A DNA stretch of 64,000 nucleotides from Branchiostoma floridae. Taxonomy: Eukaryota; Chordata; Leptocardii; Amphioxiformes; Branchiostomatidae. The position numbers and the translations under genes were made by a program. The stretch is taken from the NCBI RefSeq assembly GCF_000003815.2, contig NC_049996.1, positions 17,147,595 through 17,211,594 of the forward strand. Direction: 5' to 3'. The notes beneath the pieces were generated by a model that was given only the letters and a program-made list of their open reading frames with translations, had not been told where the DNA came from and did no database searches. Positions 1 through 15,400 of the stretch are shown here, in pieces; positions within the stretch are counted from its first letter, which is position 1; every line of letters starts with the position of its first letter.

Positions 1-179
1 TGTTCTGTATTCCTGGAAACATTTTACAACTGTTCTGTATTCCTGCAAATATTCTACAACTGTTTTGCATTCCTGAAATATTATACCACTGTTCTATAGT
101 CCCGGAAACATTCTACAACTGTTCTGTACTCCTGGAAACATTCTACAACTCTTCTGTATTCCCGGAATCATTCTACAAC
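1..179 (+). repeat. 30-bp tandem repeat, six copies
   Basis: Copies start at 1, 31, 61, 90, 120 and 150. They share a unit beginning TGTTCTGTATTCCTGG and ending TTCTACAAC. A seventh, decayed copy runs into the acceptor of exon 1. No spacers, so it is not a CRISPR. Confidence 0.9.
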
Positions 180-198
180 CGTTCCATTTCCCTTCCAG

Positions 199-474
199 AC
201 CCCCCGAGTCCGCCCCTGAACATCCAGGTGTCGGACGTGTGTAAGGAGTCGATGCGCATCACCTGGGACAAGCCCGCTGAGGACGGCGGATCGGAGATAT
301 CCGGTTACATGGTTGAGAAGAAGGAGCGCACGTCGAACCGCTGGATGCGCGTGACGCGCTACCCCGTGAAGAAGTGCGAGGTCCAGGCGGCGGGACTGAA
401 CGTGGGAAGCGAGTACGATTACCGCGTGTATGCCCTGAACGCCGCTGGCACCAGCAAGGCCAGCGAGCCTTCAG
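199..474 (+). CDS. TTN: Exon 1: FN3 domain D1, most of it
   Basis: Starts after ttccag and encodes an FN3 domain from SPPLNIQV to NAAGTSKASEPS, with WDKP and DGGSEISGY. Phase 1 in and out; donor gtaaca. It belongs to the super-repeat whose beginning is outside the window. The intron 475-835 shows nothing recognisable. Confidence 0.9.
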
Positions 475-3400
475 GTAACATCTTACATTGCAATATGGCA
501 CAAATGTTTACATCAATATCTGAAACAAGAGCTTATAATATCTGTAGCTTATAACTTAGATATCTATTGAAAAAAAGTCACATATTTATGTGAAAGATTG
601 AAAAGTAGCAGTAGCCTAGATAGAGTAGAACACATCTAATGTTTCCAAGTGCTATTCCCTAAGATACTAAGACAAATACAAAGCAAGTATGCCCTGTTGA
701 CTTGAATCCATTTCATGTAGTCATGAACGCTTGTCCCAGTAGTTTTTACTGAATTGTTGACACTGATTTGCTAACACTGCTACTCTACGTATACTAGTTT
801 GTAACCCATTCCCACGTTCCCTCCCTCCTCCCCAGGGTTGGTCCTAGCCGTGGACCCCGTGTCTCCTCCGCAGAACGTGCGCGTGCTCGCCGTGACGCGG
901 GCCTCCGTGACGCTGGCCTGGCACGCCCCGCTCACCGATGGTGGCGCCAGGATCGTCGGCTACATCGTCGAGAGATTCCAGAGGGACAAGGAGAACGCGC
1001 AGTGGGTCTACTGCCACCCAGGTAGGGAGATTTGTCACAGTTTGGAACCAGAAATTTGATAGTCCTGAAACAGAAACTTCTCTTCTTGTCATGTTATTTA
1101 GTCTTGAGAGGAGTGAGATAGATTTCGTGTTGGCAAATGATTTCATAACACCGATAAAATACACTGTCTTGTTCTCATAGTAAGCAATACTCATATGAGT
1201 ACGTGGCAATATTTTCCCGTATGATCATAAGCATCTGATGTAATGACCATATGGATAACCTTGAATGTCTCGTGCAAATCTACCCAGGCATCGTGAACAC
1301 CCGTGAGTACGTGGTGAAGGGGTTGATTAAGGAGGCGAAGTACGAGTTCCGTGTCCGCGCCAAGAACGCAGCGGGCATCCTGGGACACTACTCCGACTCC
1401 ACCATCCCTGTCATCTGCAAGGATGATATCTGTAAGTACAGTTTTTCACTTTCTGTCAGCCTTACGTTAAGTTTTCTGAATCGTCCTCAATATAGGCCAT
1501 ATCAAATTTCTGATGTTGTTTACCCATACCTCTCTCTATCTGCCTAAATCTTTGAGTACAGCATGATGTAGAGCATGCACGAAGTAGAGTGTGCCTGGAT
1601 GTTGTAACTGTTCTTGGAAAAAGATGTCTTACAAAATGTCTTGAAATATGTCTTACCAAATGTAAATGTCTAGAAATATATCTTGCAAAATGTCTTGAAA
1701 TATGTCTTACAAAATGCCTAAAATGTCTTGAAATGTGTCTTACAAAACTTCTTGGGAGATGTCTTACAAAATGTGTTGAAAGATGTCTTACAAACTGTCT
1801 TAAAATATGTCTTAAAAATATGTCTTGAAATATGTCTTACAAAATATCTTGAAATATTTCTTACAAAACGTCTTTTTCTTACAAAATGTCTTGAAATGTG
1901 TCTCACCTTTCCCCACAGCCCCACCCAAAGCCCAGCTAGACGTGAACCTGAAGAACCAGATGACGTACCAGGCCGGCAGGAACATCGAGCTTACCATGCA
2001 CTTCGCTGGCAAGCCTGAGCCTTCCACGGAATGGCGCCTGGGCAGAAAGGTAACTTATATATATATATATATGTTACATATAGAAGGCCAGTGGGGCAAG
2101 TCAAACAGTTCAAGATTTATATTATTAAGTAGAATCATACCGCATCTACCTAAAGACAGCACTTTTCCAAGTTGACATAAAGCATTAACTCGTTTGTTTA
2201 AGCAACTTGATGTATGGGCAGTCTTTGTGTATTTTCTTCCATCGTCAGACGTATACCAATAAATTTTTATTATCTCCAAGACTGAATTCCTTTTAGTTTG
2301 CTATAGAAATGAGTTTCGAAGATATTACCTGACAAAACCTTCTGGGGACACAGATTGTTGGGATGTAATGACATGCATAACATGACTTAAACTCCAGTAA
2401 TGAAAATGATTGTTCCTCTTCCCCCACAGCCGTTGATGCGGTCTGACAGGACGACCATCGTGAAGAAGGAGAAGACGCGCACGCTGCTGATTAAGAACTG
2501 CGTGCGCGCAGACACCGGCCGCTACACCTTCACGGTCAAGAACGACCATGGAGAGGCCAGCGTGTCTGTCGAGGTCAATGTACAAGGTAAGTTTCTCAAG
2601 ACTATTGCGAGATTTTACTACATGTGTGTTCGTAGTAACAGTTAATCCCGGAAATGTTGAATTTCATTTCTCTGAAAAAGACTTTTTTTTTAAAACACCA
2701 AGTATTTCCATTTATCAGGTGTAATATTTGTTCTTCCGTAAAACAAAGTTGTGAAATGAGTTAAAGATATTTCACGGTTTTTACTACAAGTTCAACTTTA
2801 ACAGCTTTACACAACACTACTTTTGAAAGAGAGAACACAATAAATCATACATTTAAGAAATACCAATTGAAAGTGGAAGATTTCCTACTCCTTATTCTTC
2901 AATATTTTCTTACCTTATGATCTTCTCCTGTCCCCAGCTGTACCTGGCGTGCCCATGGGCCCGCTGAGGGTGTCAGACGTCACACCTGAGACATGTGTTC
3001 TCACCTGGGACACACCTGCCGACAACGGCGGCCTGCCTATTAGTAACTACATCATAGACAAGTGCGATGTCAAGGTGAGGACACGTTTTCCAATTCATCA
3101 GAATGCAAAAAATTTGGCGGCATAATTGGCACATTCTAATTGCAAAGATTGATTGAAGGCACAGTGTTGTTGGCAGTAACCATAGTCCATTTTATCATTT
3201 TTTATAAAATAGGTCAATACCATGAATAACTTTTTTTTATCTCAAACAAAAGACTCTGTAATCTTATAGTTTGCTTCCCCCTTCGGTGCATATCTCATCC
3301 TAGAATAGGTAGACAGCTATCCTACTTTAAAATACTAAGTGCTCACAACTTAGTGGAAAGATTCTAAGTTTCCATCTCTCCCTCCTCACAGCTGCCAGGT

Positions 3401-6400
3401 GCGTGGATGAAGGTCAGTGCAGCAGTGAGGAAGACGACCCACAAGGTCACCAAGCTGAAGCACAAGGAGACGTACATCTTCCGCGTGCGCGCCGTTAACT
3501 ACAACGGAGCCGGCGAGCCGCTCGTCTCCGAGCCAATCGTCGCCAAGCACTCATTCGGTGAGTAGACACGTGCATTTCTCAATAGTGTCATTCTCGAGTG
3601 CTGAATCTAAGACGCAATGGCGTTCAAGAAGTCTCTAGCCCACAACTTACAGTAATTTGAAACTCTGCCCACCTGTCTAAGTGCTTAGGCCTCTCCGTCA
3701 AGTTTCTCCACGTTAAACGGTCCGGTGATCTAGTCTCCGCAGTGTTGAGGCTCAGTCCAGTGTCTTTTGTGATCTGGTCCTTCCAACACTTGAAAGGTCT
3801 ACCTCGTGGTCTTTGGTTTTCAAACTCCTGGTTGTAGACTGTATGAACCAATCCATGTACATAAAGTATTGTTTTAAACATCTACCAAATAAATACAGCG
3901 GCCCTTTATACTAACTCTTGTTATGATCCTTCTTCTTTTAAGATGTTCCGACCCAACCTGCCAAGCCCGTCATCAGAGACGTCACCAGTGAGACGTGCGT
4001 CATCACCTGGCAGGCGCCAGAGTCTGACGGCGGCTCCGAGATTCTCGGATATGTGGTGGAGAGGAAGGAGCATAGCGCCATGAGGTCAACATCAAACAAT
4101 ACTTCATGTCTTATTCAAATGTCGGAATTCATTTTTGAGAAACCCGTGCACCTTCCTTTAAAAATTAGGGGTTCACAACTACGATGTAAGATAGAATTTC
4201 AGCAAAACAAGTAACAAAACAGGTTTTGTTATTTCATCATTATCCTAACAATAAAGATACAATTGTTATCATTAGAATTTGATAATTTAATGTCTGTCTA
4301 TGTTGTACAAGTTCTGGAAAGTTAAACGCAATTCAATGGTATGCCTAATGCCTTCTTTTCCTCGTCTGTTTTTTTTTTTGTATATTTTGTTGTATATTCT
4401 TTTAATAATAAAATTAGAACAGATTACCAGCCTTTCGTACTGACCATGGTCTCACTTCTCCTCAACTCCAGGTGGCAGAGAATTAACCGCGCGCTGGTGC
4501 GTGACACGGAACTGTCGCACGAGGACCTGACCGAGGGGCTGGAGTACGACTTCCGCGTGGCGGCCGAGAACATGGCCGGGCGCGGCAAGTTCAGCCCGTC
4601 CTGCATGCCCGTGCTGGCGCGGGACCCTGTCGGCAAGCCGCAGGCCCCGCAGAACGCCGAGGTGCTGGAGACCACCCGGGAGTCCGTCAGTCTGCTGTGG
4701 CAGCCGCCCATGAGCGACGGAGGCAGCAAGATCTACGGATACATCGTGGAGAAGAAGGACGACGTAAGAAAAAACATTTGGTTTTTGGCCCAAATATGTC
4801 TTATTTGAGTTGCTGGATCAATGTCATGTGCAAAATTATGTCGTTAGATTTGAACGCATTATAACCTTTATAGTACAATTTCAAAAGGCTACAGAATTTT
4901 AGTTTACAATGTCGGTGCCCCTTTAAACATTGCGTCTTCAATACATATGGTAAAATCGATATTGAAGTCCTATTTTGACCACTTTATAGCTTACTCTTGG
5001 TTTTTAAGAGGATTGATGTCACTTGATTTGATGGTCAGATTCACGAACCAAATATCTAGAGATTAAAGCTGGTTTTGTTATTATTTTGCAGAAGACTGAA
5101 GAGTGGAAGAAGGCCCACAGCCTCTCCACCATCAAACAATGCGAACTGGTCGTGCCTGACCTGGAGGAAGGAAAGGGTTTGAACTTCCGGGTCAGCGCCG
5201 TGAACGAGTACGGCGTCGGCGAGCCTGCTCCGATTGAGGGCATCGTCTTCCCGAGGGACATGGCGGGTAAGTCTTCAAGACGATGCTCAAGATATCTTAA
5301 GACCTCATCATATTGGTCTCTGTATCACACGTATGAATAAGCTCTTCATGCATGATTCTCAAGACTTAGACAACGCATTTTGATTTAGAGACGTTAAGAC
5401 ATGTCTTACAAGACATTCCATTGATAGTTTGTAATATTCAAGTGCTTGACGACTTTTTTCTTAAGATATCGCAAGGCATGAACTATAATGGATTAATCTC
5501 AAGACGTGAGAATTTTGCTGCAAGAAAAAGAAAATATGAAGTATAATAACTGGTGACATCTTCCGCTATCCCCAGCCCCGCCGGAGTGCAAGCTGGACGC
5601 GTCTCTGAAGCGCACCGTGACCGTGAAGGCAGGAGTCCCGCTCCGCTTCTACGTACCTGTGCGCGGGAAACCCTTCCCCAAGGTCACCTGGGTCAAGGAC
5701 GACAGGTGAGGGTGGCTCTCTTTGTAAATTCTCATTATGAATGGTTTCTTAGAATGTACCCATTGAGTACTCTGAGCGTTTTTAAATCACTGTAAAATTT
5801 TATGTACTTGCTTTGCATTCCATGAAATAGTTTCAAACAGATCAGTTACAAACACGTTCTACATGCTGTTTTGTGGACTAACATTCTGCAGTAGTAGAGA
5901 AACGTAAAAAAAATCCTGCCTGCTTATGTGCTTACGTTAGGGACTAGCCCCTTGCCCCTCTCATGTCATGATTATCATAAAGACATTTAACGATTCTGTT
6001 TTCCAGTGACCTGGAGAACCGTGCTAACATCGAGATCAGCAAGGTTGCGACCCAACTGGTCATCGTAAACACGAACCGACGCGACGCCGGCCGCTTCGAG
6101 CTGACGCTGGAGAACCCCAGCGGCACCAAGACCGTCGGCATCAACGTGAAAGTCATCGGTACGTTTGTCCCACTTTTCTTCACACAGTTTTTACTTGAAG
6201 TCTACGGTGCAGTTGTAGCACCAGTTAACCCTGCACCAGCTAAGGATGAGCCCAAGATGTAATGTAGAATTGTGGAAACTGAAGTCTACCAACATCTATG
6301 ACTTACCGATTTCTTCAAGCCAAAAGTCTTCTTTCCACAATTTGTTTCAATATCCAAATTCTATTTTTGCTTTGTAGCCTACCTTTTTTAGTCTCTAATG

Positions 6401-9400
6401 TGATACAGAGTTAATCTCATATCGACTTGTAAGGTCAAGACTTGATAAGGTATTATTCACCATACCTGCACATCTGTTCCAAACCTCACCTGCACACCTG
6501 TGCGTTCCCTCCAGACACACCTGGCGCTCCTGAGCACGTGCGTGTGCGTGACGTGACAAGGAACGCGGCCGTGATCGCCTGGGCGCCGCCCCTGAAGGAC
6601 GGTAGCAAGTCCATCACGCACTACATCCTGGAGAAGAAGGAGCCCAGCAGGCGCACCTGGACCACTCAAGACGCCAACATCGTCAAGACGTCTTACCGCA
6701 TCACCAACCTGGTGGAAGGAAACAACTACCTGTTCAGAGTTCTCGCCGTGAACGACATCGGCATCGGCGAGCCCGGAGAGACGCCGGCTCCGATCTTAGC
6801 CATGGACCAAGTCGGTAAGTACAAGCCAAGAAATGTTTCAAATTAGCCTTCAAACTTAAAACTTTTTTTAGAACTCTTCATTTAAGTAATCTAGAAGGAC
6901 TTTATGGTTGTTGTTGTTTTAAAACTTTTGTAGATTTGACACAGTAATGTTACTAAGACGTAAAAAAAGCGGATAAACGAAATATGTGCTTCTTAACTCT
7001 GCTTGGAAGGTCCACATGTTTGGTGGCTTATTACCAAGAACTGCTATGTTTTTGCTATTTCCCTTGCTGCTGGGAAGGTCCTGCATGTTCTTGGTGATTT
7101 ATTTCCAAGAACGTCTGTGTTTTTAGAGAAGCACTTTCTGACCTTGTTTTCCTGCTCACAGCTCCTCCGGAGCCTCCGAGGAAGGTGCAGATTGTGGAGA
7201 TCACGCCGATCAACGTCACTCTCACCTGGACCAGACCAGACTTCGACGGCGGCAGCCGCATCACAAGCTACCTGGTCGAGAAAATGGAGACAAGTACGTG
7301 AAATATCTCTTTACTGGTTACAGCATACTTGGCTGGATAAGTCAAAACAATATTACGGTGGGGAACACTTAACATTAGAAACAGCATCACACATCAAGAT
7401 TTTGAAATAGGTCCTGCAATCTTAGAAAGATACGGTGCATTGGCAGACATGTCACTCCCCAAGCAGCTATGTTTGCAAACACAGGTTTCATACGCAACGC
7501 AAAGTTAATCCTACTGAAAAATTGACAAGGGAATATCTTAGTACGATTGTTCTTCATAGAAGATTTTGCTTTATTCACCGTTAACGTCATTAACGTTATA
7601 ACTCGCTCTCCTGCATTTTGTCCCTTAGTAGTAGTAGTAGTAATAGTCCATTGTGTTCTGCTGCTCCAGTAGTCTGGACACCCTGTCCACTTTATCCTGT
7701 TCATCGAGAGCTTCCTTAGCTCCTGTAGTTTTCTTTTGTCCCTTCCCCTGAGTTACATTAGCCTTGTCTCTCCCCACAGCCAAAGCCGAGTGGGAGCGCT
7801 GCACGGCCATCAACGCCACGCGCTACTGCGTGACTGACCTGGCACCAGGTGACGAGTACACCTTCCGCGTGTCCGCACAGAACGTCGGCGCCACCAGCGA
7901 TCCCGTGGAGGTCGGACCTGTGGTCGCAAAGGAACAGATCTGTAAGTTATTAAACATTAATACTTTTTATCTATTTGTTGCGTTTTTGCTTAACTGTGAC
8001 TGCCTTCGTTGTTGAAACTTCGCCATGGTATGTAGGAGAAAAATTTAAGTGAATATTTCCACTTCGCAAAGAAAAAAAATTGCCCGTCTTAGCATAACAT
8101 CTATTTTTGCTATGTTTTAGAAATGAATGCTGTGTTGCTATGCAAATACTCGGTAACTGTTATCAAAACCAACAGACATAATGTTGATGTCGCAGCATCA
8201 TTCTATTGTGTCAGGGCTGCAGGTATAATTGTACAAACGTACATAAATGTACATTATGTGTGACTTAGGTTTTGGGTAATTTCAACTTTAAAAGGATCAG
8301 AGGACTGATCGGAAGTTTGTTGGTAAGCGCTTTATTTTGTGCACGGATATGAAAGTTTTAAAATTGTAACAAAACGTACATGAAGTGTAACTCCCCACTT
8401 TACCCCATTCCCAGATGAACCTACCCTGGACCTGAGTCAGATCCCGTCTGACGTCATGACCGTGAAGGAGGGCATTGACCTGAACCTTCCCGTGCTGTTC
8501 CGCGCCTGGCCTAAGCCGCGGATCTCATGGCTCCGCGGCCTGGGAGAGTTACGCGAGACGGACTCCATGACCACCAAGAACACCAAGACCTCCACCACGC
8601 TCATCGTGCGCAAGATCAGGAAGGCTGACGCCGGCACGTACGCGGTGGTGATCGAGAACAAGCTGGGATCCGCCAGGGCAGAGTTCACCCTCAAGGTAAC
8701 AAAAACTTGCAGTGTGTTTGTCCAAAGTGTTGTTTTCTGCATGATCTTTTTCCAGTGTCAGTCTTTTTCTATGTGCCACTGTTACACAATATTTTGAACA
8801 AGCTACTGTTTTGTCTTTTGTACGTATATGTACAAGCCAAATGTGTTGAAACTTCTATTTCACTTAGAAACAATTTGTTAGAAACCTTTTTTGTTATGTT
8901 GAATTTCTTTGTCCATATGTATATTCTACAGTAACTGTAAATGCTAAAATAAGTCTTCATGGATTGATCTGAGACCGTGTCAGCACAAATGTCTGACTAT
9001 AAGAAAACTTTTACTTAATCTTGTGCTTGTGTTTGTTTCCACACAGGTACTTGGCAAGCCCAGCCCATGCAACGGCCCGGTTGAGTTCGAGGACGTCACT
9101 CCCGAGTCGATCACGCTGAACTGGAAGGCTCCAGATGACGACGGCGGCGCGCCGATCTCCAACTACGTGGTGGAGAAATCGGAGAACCGCGGCATCACCT
9201 GGGTGTACGTCAGCTCGAACGTCAAGAGGTGCACGCTGCGCGTCACCAAACTGACCGAGAATAAGGAGTACATCTTCCGCATTGCCGCGGAGAACAAGTT
9301 CGGCACCGGGAAGACCATCACCTCGCCTTCGGTTCTTGCCAAGCTGCCCTTCGGTACGTCACAATCTTTTTTTATCCCAAAATTTGTACGTTTTTCAATT

Positions 9401-12400
9401 TTTGGATGTGTATTCTTATCCTGGAAATGTAGACTTTCTTTATAACATAAAGCATACTATAAAGCCACATTTTGACTAACCTTCCAACGAATCGATTCCA
9501 GACCCACCATCTGCTCCGCGTGACGTCACGATCAGTGACGCCACCAAGGACGCGATGCACGTGCGCTGGACGGCGCCCGCCAGCGATGGTGGATCGGAGA
9601 TTCTCGGATATGTCGTCGAACGGAAAGAACGTGGCGGGTCGCGATGGATGAAGGCCTCGCGCTACCCCGTCAAGAAGACCGAGTTCCACTCCACTGGACT
9701 TACTACAGGTAAATAAAGCCTCGCTGTTCCAAGCGCCACCTGGCTGGAGAGAATAAAATTACATCACGTTTTTAGCACAAATTTAAAGTACAAGTCGATA
9801 CAAGTCTTTTAATCGTGTTTTATACAGCAGGGTCGACAAAAATGGTATCACTTTTTATATACTTGAGGTATATCTATTTCATGTCCAGTGTAAAGTGTAT
9901 TTCTGTATCCGATGACAAACTCTGTTTCTTTCGGAGATCTTAGAATTTCTGTCTAATTTCCGAGGACAATCTGAAGGTCACCTTTTCCAAAGAATTTGAA
10001 CGAACTGGGGTTACGATGTTCTTTTCTTGCTTCCCAGGCAAAGAATACGAATACCGCGTGGCGGCTATGAACGCCGCTGGAACCGGACCGCTCAGCGAGC
10101 TGTCCGACTTCGTGTACGCGTACGACCCCGTCACCCCGCCCCAGCGAGTTCGCCTGATCGCCGTCACTAGGTCCTCCGTCACCCTTCGGTAAGTAAAAGT
10201 ACCAAGTCTTAGTTTTAACCACCCTTACGTTCATCTGGCCACAGATCTAAAGCAGAAGGAAGTTTTAATAGATCTTAGGAGCACACGACGTCGACAGTCG
10301 TAGTTCTCACATGTTTTGTATACATGCACAAACTGCTTAAGTTTCAAATGCATCTCTTAAGTACATGCCAGCGTGTTCCATCACAAGAAACCACTGAAAA
10401 ATGCTGTTCATAGTTCTTGTCTAAATAGCCAAGGGTAACTTCCCTATAAACCAGACCTATAAATACTATTCTCAGTGTCTGGATTCTCTGTCGTTGCCAG
10501 TGAAAAATTAGCTGAACTAATTTGAGAGCCATTTTTTTCCACTTTTCCCCCGTTCCAGGTGAAATTACGATCACAAATCTAAGGAAGTTTTAATAGATAC
10601 TAGTATCACACGTAGCTTTGACACGTTTAGTACAAATACATATATCTTTAAAGTACATGACAGAAAAAGTCTTCTGTCACGAACATTGGTAGATTGGATA
10701 GCTCTCCAGGCAGCTAAACTGGTTTCGAGACCCCCTTTTTTTTAACTTCTCTATTTTTCCCCTGCTCCAGGTGGGAACCACCGCTAAGTGATGGAGGAAG
10801 TAAGGTGATCGGGTACATCGTGGAGCGGCACATGACGAAGGAAGGCGAGAAGTGGGTGGCCGTGCATGCCGGAGTCATCAACGACTTCATGTACACCATC
10901 AAGGGCCTGATGATGGGCGCGCGCTACGAGTTCCGCGTCTCCGCCAAGAACGCGGCGGGCATCGTGGGACAGAAGAGCGAGAAGACGCCGCCTGTGGTCT
11001 GCAAGGACGACCTGGGTGAGACATTTCGACAAGCTTTTGGCAATAGATATATAGAATAGAAAGATGTTTATATGCATGTTTTAAAACCACACATTGTGCA
11101 AGGATGCAGTAGGTGAGATTTACTGACGAAATCGAAAACCATAAATCGAAAATGTACAATCGAAAAAGTTCCATTTAGACTCAATATTGGGATGGCGGCA
11201 TAATTTGTTGTGTACCTGAGCACATTATAGAGACTCAAGTTACCAATAACTCACAACTCAAGTTCCCAGTATCAGTTTGTTTTCCACATCAACCCACAAC
11301 TTACATAACTTCAGCATCCTAATGGTTTTTTAATGGCCAACTTGTGTTTGGTACTCTATACCGTTCATTGTGTTCAATCTTAACGTTCACAGCTCTAACT
11401 TGTGCGCTAACATTTTCAAAAATATCCTGATTTCTCCCCAGCCCCGCCCAAAGTGGCGATGGATGTGAAGAACAAGGACACCGTGGAGATCATGAAGGGA
11501 CAGATGATGAGTCTGGTGGCCTGCATCAGCGGGAAACCTCCACCGGACGTCGTCTGGTCCAAGGGTAACCGGCCACTCATCGAGAGCCCCAGGATCAAGT
11601 TCAAGGTCACGGATCGCGTCGCCATAGTGACCATCCATGACGTTGATCGTCCTGACGACGGCGTGTACACGTGCACTGTGAAGAATAACAGTGGAGTGGA
11701 CGACGCCCAAGTGAAAGTCCACGTTCTATGTGAGTACACACTCTCATATATATATACATGTATGTGCCAAAAGCATACAAAACTTCGATACTCAATAACT
11801 CGTACTGTATCTATTGAATAGACATTGACATTAGATATCAGACAATTCTGAAAAAAATATTTTCATAGCCAGTGTAAACCAAAGGAGGCATACTGAAGTG
11901 CTCTGCAAATATAATTCTTCGCTTTTCCACATTCGAGTTCTCCTGATTCATGAACATTCACCACCAGCGGTGGATACAATGTAAAAGTCAAAAAGCAATA
12001 AAAAGTTAATCTTTGCTCTTCGTAATCCAATGTGTAATCCAATCCGGGATCTGTGTGATCTAATCCTTTATCCACGTGACCCCTCCAGCCCGCCCTGGCC
12101 AGCCCACGGAGCTCGCGATCGGCGAGGTCACGCCCGACTCCGTGAAGCTGAACTGGGGACCGCCTGACGATGATGGTGGAATGCCCATCACTAACTACAT
12201 CGTAGAGCGTTGCGACCCCAAGACACCTGACGACTGGGTCAAGGTGCGTGAACTTTCATCTTACAGCTGACCGTTGAACTTTGAACTAAGCTTTTGTCTA
12301 TGTTTTGATACTTTCCATTTCACTCTCCATTCTATTTTCCTAAGCTCCAATGCTTGTAATCTATATAGTCTCTAGAGGTGTTTCTTCAGTACCGTTTTAC

Positions 12401-15400
12401 ACGTTTCTCGAAACTGGATTATAAATGACTGATGTTTCTTGCCCCACAGGTGAGCTCCGCAATCAGGAAGACTGACTACAAGATTACCAAGCTGACCCAT
12501 GGTTCCTCCTACCTGTTCCGCATCCGTGCTGCTAACTACAACGGGCCCGGCGAGCCGCTCATGACTCCGGCCATCGTGGCCAAGTATCAGTTCGGTGAGT
12601 ATCCCTGAAGTCTCCGTCTTGAAAAGTTGATTAAGACTTCAACCCCAAGAAAGTGAAGTAATACTTTCCCCAGACTACGTGCCTGATTTTTGCAGTTTCT
12701 CTCCACAGTAGGGTTGAAGTCTACTATCTCTGATTTACTATCTACCATGAAGTTCACATTTTATTTCTGCTGAAAAGAATCTACCGCGTTTTCTCATGCA
12801 TGTATTTAGTTTAGCTGCTTTATCTGCCTTTGGAATTTTCTTGTCTGAAAGTGATTGCGTCTTAAGCAATTAACTCAAATTTTAAGTACACCCGTAAAAA
12901 TTTGCTACATCTAAGACTACGTACAGATTGCCACAATGTAGCATCTGACGTTTCCCGGTGTTTGTGTGCCGCAGACACGCCGAGCGCGCCCGGCAAGCCC
13001 GTAGCGAAGAACGTGACAAAGGACAGACTGACTCTGATGTTTGACGAGCCTGCCTCGGACGGCGGCTCCCACATCATCGGGTACTGGGTGGAGCGCAAGG
13101 AGCGAACATCCGTCCGCTGGGAGAGACTCAACAGGGAGGTGAGAGGCGTCTGTTTGTTTGTTTGTTTGTTTACATTTTTTGTCACTCCTTGGCCGAAGGA
13201 ATTAGTGATTTGAGAACATGAATCCAGGTTGGTAGGTATCTCTAATGGATTTGGAACGAGTGTTTCTAAGGAGGATTTGGAACCTACTGAGTTAAACTTT
13301 ATCAGCAGGAGGAGAGTTTGTTTCTGGTCTTTCTGTCATCACACCTTGCTCCAATAAAAAAGTGTTTGGGGAACATAAATTCAAAGCCCAACTTTGCTAG
13401 TATATATTAATGATTAGGGAGAGTATTAATGGAAGAGTGAGAGATTTGTACTGATAATGACACACTTTCTAATTTCTCTATGTACTGAAAATGAACAACT
13501 AACAACCAATGCAAACGGGGAATGACCAAGACTCCCTTTGAAATCAGTCCGATTTGTTACCCACATCTATGTAAGATTGATAGATGAAATAGACGCTCTT
13601 GTCTTCCTTATTAAGTACTCTAAGAATTGAGCTAACCTACGATGTCTTCCCCAAGATTCTTGGCCCTGACGAGAGGAAGATTGTTGTGGATGACTTGGAG
13701 GAAGGACTGGACTACGAGTTCCGCGCGTCTGCCGAGAACCGGGCGGGCCGCGGCAAGAACAGCCCCGCTTCCATCCCGTACACTGCCGCCGACCCTGCAG
13801 GTTCGTGTGGTGGTTTGTTTTTCTAAATCTTGAAGGGGATATCTCAAGTATTGGGCTGTGTTTAGTAGACGTCAGCTGTAGTGATCACTGATCACAACTG
13901 TTATTCCTTTGCTGACGTATAAATGTATGATATAAAGTGTACCTAGTTTGAACTTCAATTCTATTGCTTGACATGACATCAAGCTACAAATGTGTAGTAA
14001 AAATGAAGGCCAGGCCTTTAAAGTGATGTGGAGGAAAACGCAGAATGGTGTGTAATAGATGTTTCAATTTTGTTCACAAGACCAAAGTGTCAGATTTTTG
14101 CCTGTACATAGTGCTTGAATATTGTCCATGAACATTACATAACAAAACATCGATGATTTGTCCGTTTATGCAGGAATGCCGGGACTTGTTGAGACACCCG
14201 AGGTGATCGACTGCACGCCGACAACTGTGTTGATGCAGTGGGGCCCGCCCTCTACTGATGGCGGCGCGCGCGTCACAGGGTACATCGTGGAGAACCTCAT
14301 CCTGGGAGAGGAGGAGTGGCACAAGTGTCACCTCAAGGTTTGTTTGTTTGTTTCTTTGTTTGTTTCTTTGTTTATTCTTTATTTGATTAGGGTGAAAGAT
14401 GCAGATTCTTCATCTCTTCTCACTAGAGAATCCTATCTAAACCTAACGATAAGGAATGCCAATGATAGAAGACACGAGCAAAGTTGTGTAAAATCTTAGA
14501 ATTTGGCTAGAGAAACTAGAAACCCAAGCCCAAAATAAGGAATACCACCGATGCAAAAGACGCACAAAACAAAGTATACAAAATCATGGAATTTGGCTGG
14601 AGAAACTAACTGGAAAGTAAGACATGATGTTGATAGACTGTTCATTTGAGGCTTCATGGCATCTTAAATACCATTTTGTAAAATGCGTTTACAAGAACAG
14701 GCCGCTGTGTTCTGTTGCCGCAGTGGTCTGAACACTCTGCAGCTGCAATTAGTCTTTGTACACAGCACCGTCAGAGATATATGATCCTTGATCACTGAGC
14801 TAAATCGATGGTTACTTTTTTTTTTTAATTCCAGGAAAAGATCCGCCAGACGGAGCTCCTGGTGACGGACCTGGTGGAACTGCAGGCTTACAAGTTCAGG
14901 GTCAGCGCGGTCAACGACCTCGGCGTGGGCAAGCCCAACGAGGTTCCGGGCTGGACTGCACCAAGAGAACTCAAGGGTACGTCATCGGAAGGTTTTCTTC
15001 TAGAAACGAAAAATAAAGAATTTCACCACAACATGACTAACGTTTAAGCACAGGTTTTGAGCTATTCTGCATCTATGCGGAAATAACTAATAATCTTGAA
15101 CGTTTTGAAAGAGGTAGTGGTAGTTCAAACATGGGATGTAGAAAAGCACCGTTGGTGTTATTTATGTTAAAAGAAGCATATTTATTATAAAAGTGTCTAC
15201 AAGTGGGTACAAAGCTACCACTTTCCTGTGAGCTTTACCAGCATGTCGTCAAGAACGTCTTGAGTCAGCTACAGGAATGATACTTATAAGTTACATAGCC
15301 GTTTTCTTCCAAGACTGTTGATCTTAAGAAAGTTTCAACCATCCCTCCACAGTGCCGCCAGACCTGGTGATGGACGCCCTGTACAAGCGCATGGTGACCG

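Noticed and set aside
1-198. CRISPR-like direct repeats
   Set aside because: The 30-bp units are contiguous with no spacers, and the setting is a eukaryotic intron.
1589-2027. Open frames rich in Cys-Leu-Lys repeats
   Set aside because: They are translations of the 24-bp intronic minisatellite.
4341-4471. Upstream extension of exon 9 with an ATG and a hydrophobic stretch
   Set aside because: It is intron read-through. The acceptor at 4471 and continuity of FN3 D5 show the true boundary.
7387-7704. Minus-strand open frame in intron 14 as a gene
   Set aside because: Only its tail looks like retrotransposon sequence; the rest has no features.
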